DNA of 64,000 nucleotides, from contig JANVFP010000020.1 in NCBI GenBank assembly GCA_027919835.1, positions 620,001 to 684,000 on the forward strand, given 5' to 3'. Of this stretch, positions 1-11,430 are shown piece after piece. The notes under the pieces are model-generated. The model was not told the DNA's origin. It worked only from the letters and a program-made list of their open reading frames with translations, and made no database searches. The number at the start of each line of letters is the position of its first letter. The first letter of the stretch is position 1. The DNA comes from Lentinula raphanica (lineage: Eukaryota > Basidiomycota > Agaricomycetes > Agaricales > Omphalotaceae). The translations under genes were made by a program, and so were the position numbers.

Positions 1-378
1 TCCCTTGCCTACTTAAGGCTCCTTCTCGCCACTCGCGTGACATTATTCCCTTTATTCGAAAGATCTACGTCTCTTAGTACAGAATGGAACCCAGAGCATA
101 TCTCAAGCTCAAAATCCTCATCGAATGCAGGCGCGCTGCGCGCTCTCCTTCCGTTCCCTTCACGACTCGGCTGCTACTTCATCTCAATTCCCGCACTTGA
201 ACAAATGTCACTCACCAAGGTGCACGAGGCGGCATACTATTCAATGTCCCGCCAGTGTCCCGCCATGTCGGTGTTTCTCTTCCACTGTACATGCATACTA
301 CGTCAGCACCTCGTTATGCCCTTTGACTTGAGAATGGTCAACCTCAATATCATTCAATGAACATTATCATTCCTCGTT
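1..378. other. No supported gene
   Basis: Only short overlapping frames occur here, with no recognisable domain, intron pattern or coding bias. I see nothing beyond the 3' flank of the minus-strand gene that ends at 379. Confidence 0.5.
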
Positions 379-1354
379 TTACATGACAATACACTCATCC
401 TTCGGTCGTGACACCTGTGGAAAGTTTGCCCCCGGCACATCCCTAACCAATTCCGCTGCCCAGTTTGAACAACCTTTTGAGTATCTCGCAGTCACTAACC
501 ACTTTTCTTCACGAAGCAAGTGTCCATGGCTGTTCGTCAACAGTATCGTCACTCTTGCCTGAGCCACATCGCCAGGCTTGTAGTCGAAAGACGGATACCA
601 CTTTTTTGGACCGAGGAATTTGGTTTTAACCCTCCCCTCCCCAAATCGCTGTCGGAACTCCGGAGTGGCGGCCTTCTCCATACTGAACTGTTGAAGAGCT
701 GTGATGAATAGGTCATTGACATTAGCCCATACTTTGAGCAGCTTTTCACATTGTTTCATTTCCTTGGCGAGCGCAGGGGAAGGGCATAGAGGAGTTGTTT
801 CGAGTTTATGGAAAATACTGTTGGGTGGATAGTCTGGGTAGGCGATGTGGTGTAACAGGAGGAGACCTGACGTGCGCTCATTTGGAGCTGGCTCGTTGGG
901 TCTGGGTGCAGGGGAGACAACAGTGGCTGGTTGGATCCTAGTAGGTGCTGACGGGTTCTCTGTATACGGTGGCGGTGGGGGGCCTCTGGAGGCAGATTGG
1001 GAATTAGCTGAAGCCCCAGTGCCGACGATGACCGGTGGGACAATGGTTGGTGGGACAATGGCTGGTGGGACCCTGAAAGGTGGTTGGTTGACTGTCACGT
1101 CTGCATGCCGTTGATATGGTGGCGGTGGACCATTTGGCGGTGAGCTGCCAGAGGCGGAAGAAGAAGCCCCCGGCGCTCCCTGTGCGATGCCGGAAGGAAT
1201 CTGTTACAGACATTGTGATATGTAAGGTGGACTCTCTGATTCTTTCATGATTACTCACAGGACTTGCGTAGCAGAACGGAATTAACGGTACCAGGATCAA
1301 CACAAGTACCTGAACCACTACTCCTACTCGAAACTTGGTCGAAGCGGCGTGCAT
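379..1354 (-). CDS. Small secreted or anchored protein with C-terminal CIVM, paralog 1
   Basis: Two exons, 1354-1259 and 1200-379, joined by a 58-nt GTGAGT..ACAG intron in phase 0, give 305 aa. Exon 1 is exactly 32 codons. It encodes a basic start followed by a hydrophobic run (FRVGVVV, VLVLILVPLI), which I read as a signal peptide or signal anchor ending near CYAS. Residues about 33-125 are Pro/Ser/Gly-rich with PPPY-like and IVPP repeats, so probably disordered. A folded C-terminal half follows, with a KKWYPSF motif, and the protein ends CIVM, which fits a CaaX prenylation box. The gene at 8224-8973 shares the 32-codon exon 1, the intron position, the WYPS motif and a terminal CxxM. The family is unknown to me and no enzymatic motif is visible. 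The models agree with each other, which is the main support for both. Confidence 0.75.
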
Positions 1355-4300
1355 TGATGGATGATGGACAATCAGACAAAACGAAGACGAAAAAACTCCG
1401 ATGAAGAGTAAGCGATGGTTTCTAACTATGATCGGTCGTAATCGACAGTCAATCAGTACGAGCTCAGTGAAGAACGAACTTGCTACGACTCACATAATCT
1501 TCTGAGGTTGTCCTTTTACTTCTTCTCTATGACCAGCACGAGAGAACAAGCGGAAAGGATCTTTTGGATCAAGTGGGCGTTGGCGTTGAACGTTAGTGGA
1601 TTGAGACTTGAGAGTGGGTGGGTGAGGGGTCTAAAGAATGGTGCTCTTTTTTCGTGTTCGTGGAATGACCTGTGTACTGCCCTTTAACACAGCCCATCCC
1701 GCCATCTCTGATGAACAGTCTGCATCTGGAAGGAGTCTGGCGATTGATAGCCTTTGATAGCGAATAGCACTCAGATCATCAACATGGAGACCGACATCCT
1801 TAACTTCTATGAAAACAACCTTAGACTCAGCCATTTCTTCCTACTCGTACCTTCACAGACCAGACCGGCTCAAGTGTACATGAGCACCGAGGAGAGTTAT
1901 CCATGGTATTTACTGCTGACTGAAATCGCTTCGTCCGTCGGTTGGTCCATTGCTTTGGTATCTTTTGGTATCCGCTAGCAATAACGACTCGCATTGGTCA
2001 CAAAGCTTCACAAAGACGGTTGAAGATGCCCGAGGGTTGATGTGTTAGAGACAGACATCTGACCAGTTGTACCTCGTTGTGCGTTCCGTTCAATCGATTA
2101 CAACTCCCCCTCCTGTTCTATCCTGCCTCTGAGAATCGTTCTGAGCTGAGGCGGCCATCTTCATTCGAGTTTTGTAGGATGCGGAAATTATCGTCATCAA
2201 TCAGTCTCCGCCAGAATAGACCTCATTCCCGGGCGCCGTTGGTGATCCTGAGACAGGGATATGCAGACTAGAAAGAATGTCACATAGCGATATTGGAGTC
2301 ATCCCGGACAAAGTGCAAACATTCATAGCCCCCAACTCTTGAACCTTCTTCAGTGGCGGTGGGTTTCATAATTCAGGCCGAGTTCTTTCTGCTAGCAAAA
2401 GAGAACGCGTCCACATGTTACTGACTGCAGACAGACTACTGATGCTACTTCACGGAATGATCGTTCCTTTTGGACTGTCGAGGAAGAAAGGCAGGAAGAA
2501 TATTGAGTGAGATAGGTCTCCGTACATGCGTGTCTCTTAGTTGAGTAGAAAGAGGGATGGGGCTTCGAATGAGTATTTGAATCAGCGTGAATCTCTTGGT
2601 TTAGCATCTTCGAGGGAAGGGAAGAGTGGTGACGGGCGATGGAGGATCCGGAAGAGAGAGTGGTAAACTCTGAATTTGGCCCTCCTTCTCCCTGGCGACA
2701 ACAGCTTCAGCGGGATTCATCGTTTTCAATTGAACCTTTGGCTGAATGAGGCCTTGGTCACCTTGATTGCCCCTGCAACCTTCCTTTGGAGTCTCTCCAC
2801 ACCTGCAACTCGGTCTTATTGCGATTGTATAGTGCGCGATCCAGCTTTCTTGCGATTCGTTGTTGAACAAGACCGACCATGGATACAGAGAGTTTGACGC
2901 GATACAAGGGAAGAACAAGAGTTGAGCTTGGGGTCGACAAAGCCCGAATGATTTCGGGTAGACCTTTCGCGCACGTCCCTTCAACTATCTACGACACGTC
3001 TTTGCTTCTTCTGAGGAGAATCTGAAACAGAAGACTGAGGGTCCGGTAACGTCGTGTTTTATCCACGGAACCGCACGGGAGACATCTGTGTTGTTTGTTG
3101 TCACAGAGCGCAGCCAGGTGCTAGTCGTAGGAGGAGAGAATGCCGCAATATGAATTAACACTGATTGACCAATGAAACATGATATTAACCTCACCAAAAG
3201 TCTCTAGGTACTTGGTATCTCAACGTCTGACCCGCATTACAGAACGCCGAAATCTATCCAACGTAAATAGACACCACAGCATGTTCCTTCCGACAGTCTG
3301 AAGGTCTGTATACCTGTCCTGCAACAAGCCTTCTCGCGAATTCGGGTTCGACCACCACGAAGCCGAGTTCATTGACGTCGACGGTTAGCACATGGGCCAA
3401 AGTCTTGATGTAGTGCGAGAAACGGAACGAAAGCTCAACGCGCGAAGATGCTGTCTGACAATAGGCTGGCTGATGCGAAAGGGACGAGGAAGGGAAGATC
3501 GGGAGAAACGAGGAAATGGAGCAAAGGAGCGGAGTCAAGTCGCCTACCACTCACGTTGCTCCTCCCGAATTGCCATCCCATTCGAGATCGTTGATCCTGT
3601 CGTGATTGTCCATTCCTCTTCCCTTTTTCCTCCGCCGTTTTCTTTTCCCGCCACGATTTCTCCGTATCGTCGTTCATCCATCAATTCCTCTTTCTCCCTA
3701 TCTACTCTGCACACCACATCTGTGATTGCACCTCGTCGGACGTGTAGGAATCTCACTGACACCGGAGGCCCAGGCTCATACACTCCTGCTGATTTGAGCA
3801 GCTAACCGTGTGCTCCTCCTTCACCTGACGGGGCTCGTTCGTTCTTCCATTTCTCCGTTGCAATAAAGAAGAGGGTGAAGTTCAGATCATGGGAGCGTTC
3901 AAGAGAACAAACGAAAAGACAGTGTCGAAAAGCCACCGAAAAAGGTGGTGTCGTGAAGTGTTGTGGACTCTACGCGAAATCGCTCGACCACCCTGGATTG
4001 GACGATACCAGAAAGCTCGGGTTGGTTTAGGTGAAAGTAGAAGCCGGGGTTTCGAGGCAGCTGTCTGCGGGTGTGTAAGAGTCGGAGAATCTTGAGATTT
4101 GGAAAATAGCGAGAGTAGAATGAACAACATGAACGGGTGTGCCGGTGGTGAACGAGAAGAAAGACATACATTGGGAAGTTGTGCTGGCCCGCGCGCCCTT
4201 GTTTCCCCAACAGCAGCAGTTTTCCCCTGCCTCAAACGCACAACTTTGAGCCTCCGGACGACAAAATCTTTGCACTGTGTTGCCCTCCACGCTATGCTCC

Positions 4301-7103
4301 ATTGTCCTACTCGTGCACACGGTGTATGGTACTTGCGAGTTGAGAAGGAAGGGAGTTTGTCAGAGGCAGATACGGACGCTTCGGTTGCTTATAATGTTGG
4401 CGTATGGCATTCCATAGTTGACGGAGCGTGAGCTTCAAGAAAATAGAGTTATCGATTTCGGTTTGACTGAAGATTACAGGAGACGTGGTTTATACTCACC
4501 ATGCATTCAAGTATGAACTAGTCAGTCAGTTTGTCGTTTTCATGCCAAGCACCTACATAATGAATGCGAGTCATTGGAAAAATCATCAATAGACGTGGGC
4601 CGAGTGTGGTCAATACTTACCAGATTATTTCATGGCAGATTCTTTGTATCGAAATTTCGACGTTTCGTCACTCAAAGTAACAGGTTCATATTCGTCTCAG
4701 CTTCGAGGAGCACTCTGTTGAGGTGTAATTTGCCGGCCTAGTGACTCCGGATTTGAGGAAGGGAATGAATGAATGATGATTTGCCTTCTCGAAGGTGAGT
4801 GCTGCAGCGCTGAGCAGTGGAAAGGTCTTAACCAGGGTTAGGGTTTTTCTTCGGACCGGATTTCTGTTGTAACTTGTCGTGCACGGTGCGACCGTTGACG
4901 CGATTTCAGATCTCAAGCTACTCCCACCAGCTCCCACCTGTCGAACTGCTTATGCTCAACCACCCCCTCCTCCTGTATAGCCTCATTGATCTCTCTGGTC
5001 TTCAATGGAGCTCAAAGTAATCTCTCCTGTCATTCAATAAATCTGGCCACGGATATGCATTGTCGACTAAAGCTGGTTATAAAGGCGGAAGAACGAAGAT
5101 GTCCATATTTACCTCCGACGACCTCATTATACTCCCTTGATAGCTTCTAGAAGGGTGAATAGATTAGCTTTGGTACGGATACACATATATAGGGCTGAAC
5201 GTTCAACAAGAAGCGACCAACGTCGCCAAGGTTCGGGTCAGCTAGCTGCTATGAATGTCCTTGCTGATGGCTATGAAAGTTTACAGGTGTATCATCCGCT
5301 CTCTCTTTCGAATCCGATCTCTGCATCCTCAAGTGAAGAATTTCCGCTCCCCGACTGATTCTCTTCACTCAGTCCACGCAGACAATACGAATTGACCAGA
5401 CGACTTTCTTGAACAAATCAAACCGCGGTCAAACTTCGTTGCTACTCTCACACCGCACAACGAGTCGTCGGCCTTCCAGCCTGATTACTGGATACTGAGT
5501 ACTGAGGCCTGAGGCCCAATATTCATCGTTGCTCCTACCATGCAGAAACTCAGACTTCGGAGTCGTATTCGATTTCTGTGCTCGAGAAGGAGCAGCTTTT
5601 GGCGATGACAGTTCGGGATACTTCTATAGCCTAACAAGTTTAATCAATTACCCCTCCTTCACACCACCACCCCACCACACGCCGCCTCCTCACCTGTCGA
5701 AACTTGTTCGTACCCGACAAGGGCGTAATATCTCACTACCCGATTCCTCCTCCTCCTCCTCGCCACGAGTAAACCATATAGAACTTCCTTGTACGCTCTC
5801 GTTCACCACCTTTACGAGGTTTCGCGCACACCCTGCACGCTCCTAGTATTTCCTCAGATTAAGCCTTCTTCTGGTCGTCTCTGGTGGTTTGGTTAGCCTT
5901 GATTCAATAACGAAGGAATGATAATCTCTGCCGTGTTTTGGAGAAACGCGGGCGTCGCAGGAAGATGATTTCTAGCAAGGATAGTTTTGCGGTGAGTGAT
6001 ACGTGATATTCCTGCTCTCTATTTGTCGATGCTTACCCGGTTTTCACAGTAACGCTCTTGAGGGTATCATGAGCTCTCGTTCTTTCCTCAAGGAGACGAA
6101 CATGTTGCGCACGCACAACAGCAGCCGTATAACCTTTTGATGAGCTCGTTGCGTTCATACAGCTCTTGCGAGACGACTTGGGATACGCTCGACTCGATCT
6201 TCAGGACATTAGAAGCAGGTCCATGTCTTGGGGCCGGCCGCGACGAGTTGACTCAAGGCCTTAATCGAGTGTTTCAACTTCTCTCCGCGTCTTCATCTTA
6301 GCATCTACCATCTCCACCCCCACCTTTTTCCCGGTCCCACATTTTCAAAAGCCATCTTCAAAAGAGACCTGTGATGCTAAACTTGGCTTTCTCTCCACTG
6401 TCTCCCTTCCTATCGAGGCATATTTTACACAAGACGACGTTGGTCGCTTCACACTCTGGAATCTCTCGACATCGGTGATAGCGGAGCAAAAGGCTTGTAC
6501 GGCCTCATTCAGCATCTACCATCGTTGGAGGGCTTTAAGTGCCGGTTGAAGACCGGAGAACATCGTTTTATTCCATTGGTCAGATTCGTGGGTTGGAAGA
6601 TGAGGTAGTAACATAAGGCTCGGTTGATATGATAACGAGGTCGAAGGAATGTTTGGTATGTTTCTCTTCTCGTTCACCACCATCCTACTCATCTCCCTCT
6701 TCTTATCTATTAAGTTCTCCTACGCCTAAGGTGACCGATGCACACTCAAAGGCGATCTGTTCGAGACCCCGGCACTACTCTCACTCAAACCATGACGTCG
6801 AGTTGTCGGGTGTGCCAGATGAAAAGTGGAAGAAAACCGACGGAAAGAATGATCGATGATACAAAGGCAGGAACGGAGGATGAACTTGAGAGGAAAAAGG
6901 CTCTGTCTGTCGCCTGGAATGATCTTGAATGGGATGGCGACCGAGGGGTTGGAAGGGAAGTTGAAGCTGTTCTTCCCTTCTATTTTCTGTATTATCTTCC
7001 TGAGTTCCTCCGTTCTTTTCTCCTTTCCGTTCGTTCACTCGTGTCACTCCAGCTCATCAATTGCCACCGCCAAGGCTCGAGCCTGCTCGAGCTATCTCGC
7101 TCT
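1355..7103. other. Gene-poor stretch with decayed repeats
   Basis: Many short frames occur on both strands and overlap one another (for example about 3.25-4.4 kb), but none shows a domain, a convincing splice structure or a paralog. One dispersed TTAGGG-containing repeat sits at 4835-4869. Pyrimidine-rich tracts such as 5650-5765 look like promoter or UTR sequence without an identifiable gene. A small species-specific gene could be hidden here. Confidence 0.45.
4835..4869 (+). repeat. Dispersed repeat R1 (TTAGGG / CGGACCGGA core), copy 1
   Basis: Contains GGGTTAGGGTTTTT, then a few bases, then TTCGGACCGGA. The same order of motifs recurs near 9492, 14321, 57470 and 62775, always in the GC-balanced flanks and on the plus strand. 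Confidence 0.5.
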
Positions 7104-7355
7104 CTACATATGGACAGAAAATGTGCTGTGTATCAAATCTGTGTTCCCCCCACATGTACTTCCCTTGATAGCGGCCACCGATCGGTACTGGGTCGGTGTA
7201 ACTATGCTTCGGGTATAAGTACCATATGGACGAAAGATGTGCTGTCTATCGAACCTGTGTTTACCCACATGTACTTCCACGTAACGACGATAAGGCTCAT
7301 CGTCGAGGGGCATGGGGGTCGCTCTGGGTCGGAGTGACCATGCTCCGGGTACTAG
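7104..7355 (+). repeat. Imperfect tandem duplication, unit about 120-130 bp
   Basis: Two adjacent units each carry, in order, ATATGGAC, AAAATGTGCTGT or AAGATGTGCTGT, CACATGTACTTCC, GGGTCGG and ATGCT(T/C)CGGGTA. The first unit ends in GGGTATAAGTA and the second in GGGTACTAGTA. No gene is apparent across it. Confidence 0.65.
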
Positions 7356-8223
7356 TATGTAGCATCGCCATAAGGGGTAGAGTCCACTTGCCAAACATAG
7401 CCCTACAGTCCAGTGTACTGTGTCGGTCACCCTTGAGTTTCAGTCCTCCTGAACCTTTAAATTTTTCATTGGTCTGACGAGTTTCAAAGTTTACCCGATT
7501 CTGCTAGCGGAAGATAACGCGTAACAAACCACCCAGTGGCGGAGCGCGCCGACCGACTGACCTTTCGGAAAGTAAAGCGACTCCGAGGCTGCATGATACA
7601 ACCATCTCCTTCACCACAGCTGAATATAAGGGCCAGTAAGATGAGCTCAGAGATGATCAAGGCCGAAAGGGTTGCATCTTCCTCTGGGCCTGCGTTGCAT
7701 CGTTGTCTGATGAGTTGAGCGGAGGCTATGATAGGCATGGGGATTACTCATATCGGAGTCAGAGCATCCAATATGGAAAGAACAGTGCGAGCAAGCCATC
7801 CGAATGAGATAGATCTTGTTTCACGATGCTGACTGTTCGTCAAAAATGGTTTGCGGCTGCCGGCGTGCGCAGTGGGAGGCAGTCTGAGGCAGTGGGCAAT
7901 GGGCAATGGCCCCGACGGAAAGCGATGGAGGATTCATTGATAAAGCAGACGCAAACCGCCATGTCGACCATCTCATCCCGTCCCGCTTTCAACCCATCGA
8001 CTCCCATCGACCGTCTGAACGCTTCTACGCTTCGAACGAAAAAAAAATCTTCTCTATTGCTGGCCATAGAGAAAGATACAAAATTAAACTCAGAGAGTGT
8101 GAGTCGTACTATTTAGCTTTCAAACGAGTCGCACAAATTGATTGAGCGCGATTGTTCAGTTATTACAACCGCCGTTGCTCACTCTTCATTCGACTTCTTC
8201 TTCCTGTTTCCTTCTGATTTCCA
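7356..8223. other. No supported gene; upstream region of the 8224 gene
   Basis: Opposing short frames overlap here and none is convincing. The last 100 bases before 8224 are pyrimidine-rich (TTCTTCTTCC-like), as expected of a fungal promoter or 5' leader. Confidence 0.4.
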
Positions 8224-8973
8224 ATGCCTGGCTCTTCGATAACGTTTCGAGTAGGAGTGGTAGTGACAGTGCTTGTCCTGATGCTGGCACTACTACTCCC
8301 AACTGGCCATGCGATCCCAGTAAGTTGTCGAATTGAAATGGTCATATATGTGCTCACACAATGTGTATAGACTCCCGGTAGTAATGAACTTGCTGGGTCC
8401 AGCGAAGAATCACCGCCGACATCGTGGACTGCTTACGTCTATACCATCACCTATGCAGACCCCCCACCCAGCTTCAGACTGCCTTTGAGCATCCGATATC
8501 CAAAAACGTACAAGAATCTCAAGAGTGCGGAGGCGATAAGATTGGAAGACGAAAAGGAGGCCAAGTTGAAGCAGGTAAAGGAGAAGGTCGACAACTTGAT
8601 CAAGGCAGGCATGTGTCATTTGCTTAAGGCTGAGTATAAGGGAGCGTTCGAGGCGAAGAATGCGTTGACGCTGGTCAGGACGCCAAAAGACAAGTGGTAC
8701 CCCAGTTATGAATTGGGTCCTAGCATTGAATATCATGCCAAGATACATTTGGAGGTGAAGAGGGGGATGAAGACGAGTAAGGAGGGGAAGCCCATCCTGT
8801 CCACTGGGGTGGTCGCGGAAGATGATCAGCATGATTGGTTGATAACGGTGAAAGAGCCGAAGGACGGAGAAGTGGCGGTGGGGAAGATTGAGGCTGAACT
8901 GGGGGTGACGTATCCGGTGGTAGGAGGGGTCGCTGGTTCGGTGTATTCAGCTGAATCGTGTTTTACGATGTAA
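8224..8973 (+). CDS. Small secreted or anchored protein with C-terminal CFTM, paralog 2
   Basis: Exon 1, 8224-8319, is 32 codons. A 51-nt intron (GTAAGT..TATAG, 8320-8370) follows in phase 0, and exon 2 is 8371-8973; the protein is 232 aa. Exon 1 is hydrophobic (TFRVGVVV, VLVLMLALLL) and ends GHAIP, closely matching exon 1 of the gene at 379-1354. This copy lacks the Pro-rich linker and goes almost directly into the conserved C-terminal domain. That domain has a Lys/Glu-rich helix around residues 78-100 and a DKWYPSY motif matching KKWYPSF of paralog 1. It ends SCFTM, again CxxM. Presence of both copies with the same exon boundary argues that both are genuine. Function is unknown. Export by the N-terminus and prenylation of the C-terminus would be contradictory unless the hydrophobic segment is a membrane anchor with a cytosolic C-terminus. 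Confidence 0.78.
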
Positions 8974-10032
8974 CAAATGATATCCGCCCGAGTACCTCAC
9001 TCTCCCGTTCTTCACATATGCCTATATATGCTTTCTAACACTTGGATTTTTCCGTTAGAGATGATAGGAGTGAAGATAAAGTAGCAGAAGAGGCGTACCA
9101 CCAGTGAAAGAGGAAGTAACATAATTCATGGTCCCACCGGTTATTCTTGCGAGTCCGGCACCGCCGTCACTTTTCTCGTCCAGATTTCCGCGTTGATCAA
9201 CAGAGTTCAGTGGTTGAGCATGTCAAGCTCCAAGAAACAGTGTGCTGAAGCTGTATAGAGAGCCTTGATTGAAGTTAGAACATCCGGATGATCGAAGTTG
9301 ATTGGGCAGGAATTGCTGGGGATTGATGTCGGTTTGGGGGAGGTGGAAGACGATGGTAGTAAGGTATTCATGGCACTCTTGAGTGAGAAGCATATCTCCA
9401 GGTACATGAGTAGCGAGCCGTATAAACGACTTGCACAGTACCAGTCGAACGCGATCGAAGAAGACTCGAGAGAACGTTGACGCTGGAACGTGGTTAGGGT
9501 TTCTTTTCGGACCGGAATTTCGTTCGCATTGACACCTCGATGGTCGATCGTTGCATGCTCAGAGGATGAATTCTGGCTTATAGTACACATTCTCGGTGAG
9601 TGATACTCCTGAGGCTTGTTTAACTATGCTCACCCTACTCAAAACAAGCTTGAGGACGTGGATACATGTACAACATCAAAACTTCGGCCGCAATATTCAC
9701 CGTCAACGAATTCGTCTCGTTCACCAAGAACTTACAAGCGAGCTTATGACATTCTCGAATAGATGGAAATGTCGATACTACCTACGCAGTGGAAGGGTGT
9801 TGTTGGGCCTGCACATGGGCTGGGAGTTGAACGTCAAAAGGTTGAGCAAGGTTTGGGTCGTCCACTATCACCACCACCAATCTACCGCCTCTCCCATCCT
9901 CCTACCTCTTGAAATCCCTTCTTTAAAACGAGGTTACGATGCTAACTCGGAACTCCCTCCTTTCCTCCTTCTCTCCCTGCTCACACAAGACCATGCACTA
10001 AACCGCGATGAGTGAGAAATAAGCTCTATAAT
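8974..10032. other. No supported gene; two relic repeats
   Basis: Contains an R1 copy (9492-9524) and a segment at 9640-9850 that resembles 12715-12890 (both have TCACCGTC, CGTTCACC or CGTTCGCC, and GGGCTGG then GAGTTGAACGT or AAGTTGAACGT). These look like decayed duplicates of one unknown sequence. Confidence 0.45.
9492..9524 (+). repeat. Dispersed repeat R1, copy 2
   Basis: GGTTAGGGTTTC followed by TTTTCGGACCGGAATTTCG, matching the copy at 4835. Confidence 0.5.
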
Positions 10033-11430
10033 ACTTAAACATCCATGGACATGTCCACCTTTGGTTTAAACCTGTTTAAACAGGCAGATAACTATATTTA
10101 TTCAGATAGCTTTCAGCCCCAGGTTCAAACAACTTACAAGAGGTTTAAACACTTAAACAAGACAATCTCTCTTTTAGATGTCTGATTTAAACAAGAGGAG
10201 CTTAACAAGAGTGATTTAAACTTAACAAGAGTGATTTAAACTTAAAAAGAGTACTTAAACAAGAGGAGGTTTAAACAAAAGGAGATTTAAACCAGAGGAT
10301 TTAAACAACAGGAGGATTAAACAAGAGGAGGATTAAACAAGAGGAGGATTAAACAACAGTAACTTAAATTAAAGATGGAATGATGGTCGTGTTGAGACCG
10401 TAAGTGTGCAAAGATAAACATGTTGTGACATGAGCATCTGAGTGAATAAATTTGAGGCGACAGACGAGTGTGCGAGTAAATAAGAGGCATGTTGAGACAA
10501 TAAGTGTGCAACTTGCCTTAGGGAATGATAACAGTTTTGTTGAGACAACAAGCATGTGTGTGAAAGAAGTTGAGGCAATGAGCATGGCGGTGAGTGTTCC
10601 AAGATAGAATGATGATTATGTTGAGACAATGTAGTGGGTTGCGACGATAATGATGGAGGAAGGAGAAAGAAAAGTTTTGAGTTCCCACGGGATTTGGGTT
10701 CAACATGAGGCCGAGGTTCTGACAGAAACTGTATCACGCGGAATTTTGCCTTTTCTAGCTGTTTTCTGTCGGAACCTCGGCCTTATGTTGAATCCAAATT
10801 TCGTGGGAACCTAAAACTTGTCTTTCTCATTCCTCCATCATCATCGCGGCCCACCACTTGTTTCTTCCCCTCGTTCACCTCATCGCTGCCTGGACCCCTC
10901 ATCACCACCTATACTACACCTTGTTGCCACCCTGTACACCATATCGCCACCTGTTTACTGCGTCACTCATTCATCTGTCCTGTCTTGCTCCAGCCACCTC
11001 ATTCCATCTTTGCTACTTCCCATCTATAGAACCACCGTGTACTGCTGCTCACGGAAACAGGTGAATTCTTCTCCAATTCTACTTCATTTCTTGACCTTCT
11101 GTTCATCTGAACCTCTCCTTTGTTTAAATTTTCTGTTTGTTTAAACCTTCCATTTGTTTAAACCTTCCGTTTGTCTAAACCTTCCATTCGTTTAAACCTT
11201 CCATTCATTTAAATTTTCCGTTCGTTCAAACCTTCTATTTGTTTGAACCTCTCATTTGTTTGCACCTCTCATTTGCTTAAACCTTCCATTTGTTTAAACT
11301 TCCCATTTGTTTAAACCTTCCATTTTGTTTGAATCTTCTTTGAATGATACCTCTCAATACATGAATATATAATATAATGATGTTTAAACATGTTTAAACC
11401 AAAAGTGGACAGGTCCATGGTTGTTTAAGT
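10033..11430 (+). mobile_element. 1.4-kb terminal-inverted-repeat (foldback-like) element
   Basis: The left end reads ACTTAAACATCCATGGAC.. and the right end, on the opposite strand, ACTTAAACAACCATGGAC... The match continues for about 50 bp through GTCCAC, TTTGGTTTAAAC and TGTTTAAACA. Inside are many subterminal copies of GTTTAAAC-type motifs: GAGG(A)TTTAAACAAG on the left and TTGTTTAAACCTTCC on the right. The centre is a long hairpin. No transposase frame is present, so it is non-autonomous. I could not see a clear target-site duplication. Confidence 0.75.
10641..10853 (+). repeat. Central hairpin of the 10-11.4 kb element
   Basis: The left arm, about 10641-10730, runs through ATGATGGAGGAA, GTTCCCACGG, GGTTCAACATGAGGCCGAGG and TCTGACAGAAA. 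It is mirrored by about 10762-10853 (TTTCTGTCGG, CCTCGGCC, GTTGAATCC, GTGGGAAC, TTCCTCCATCAT). Arms of about 90 nt flank a loop of about 30 nt. Confidence 0.75.
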
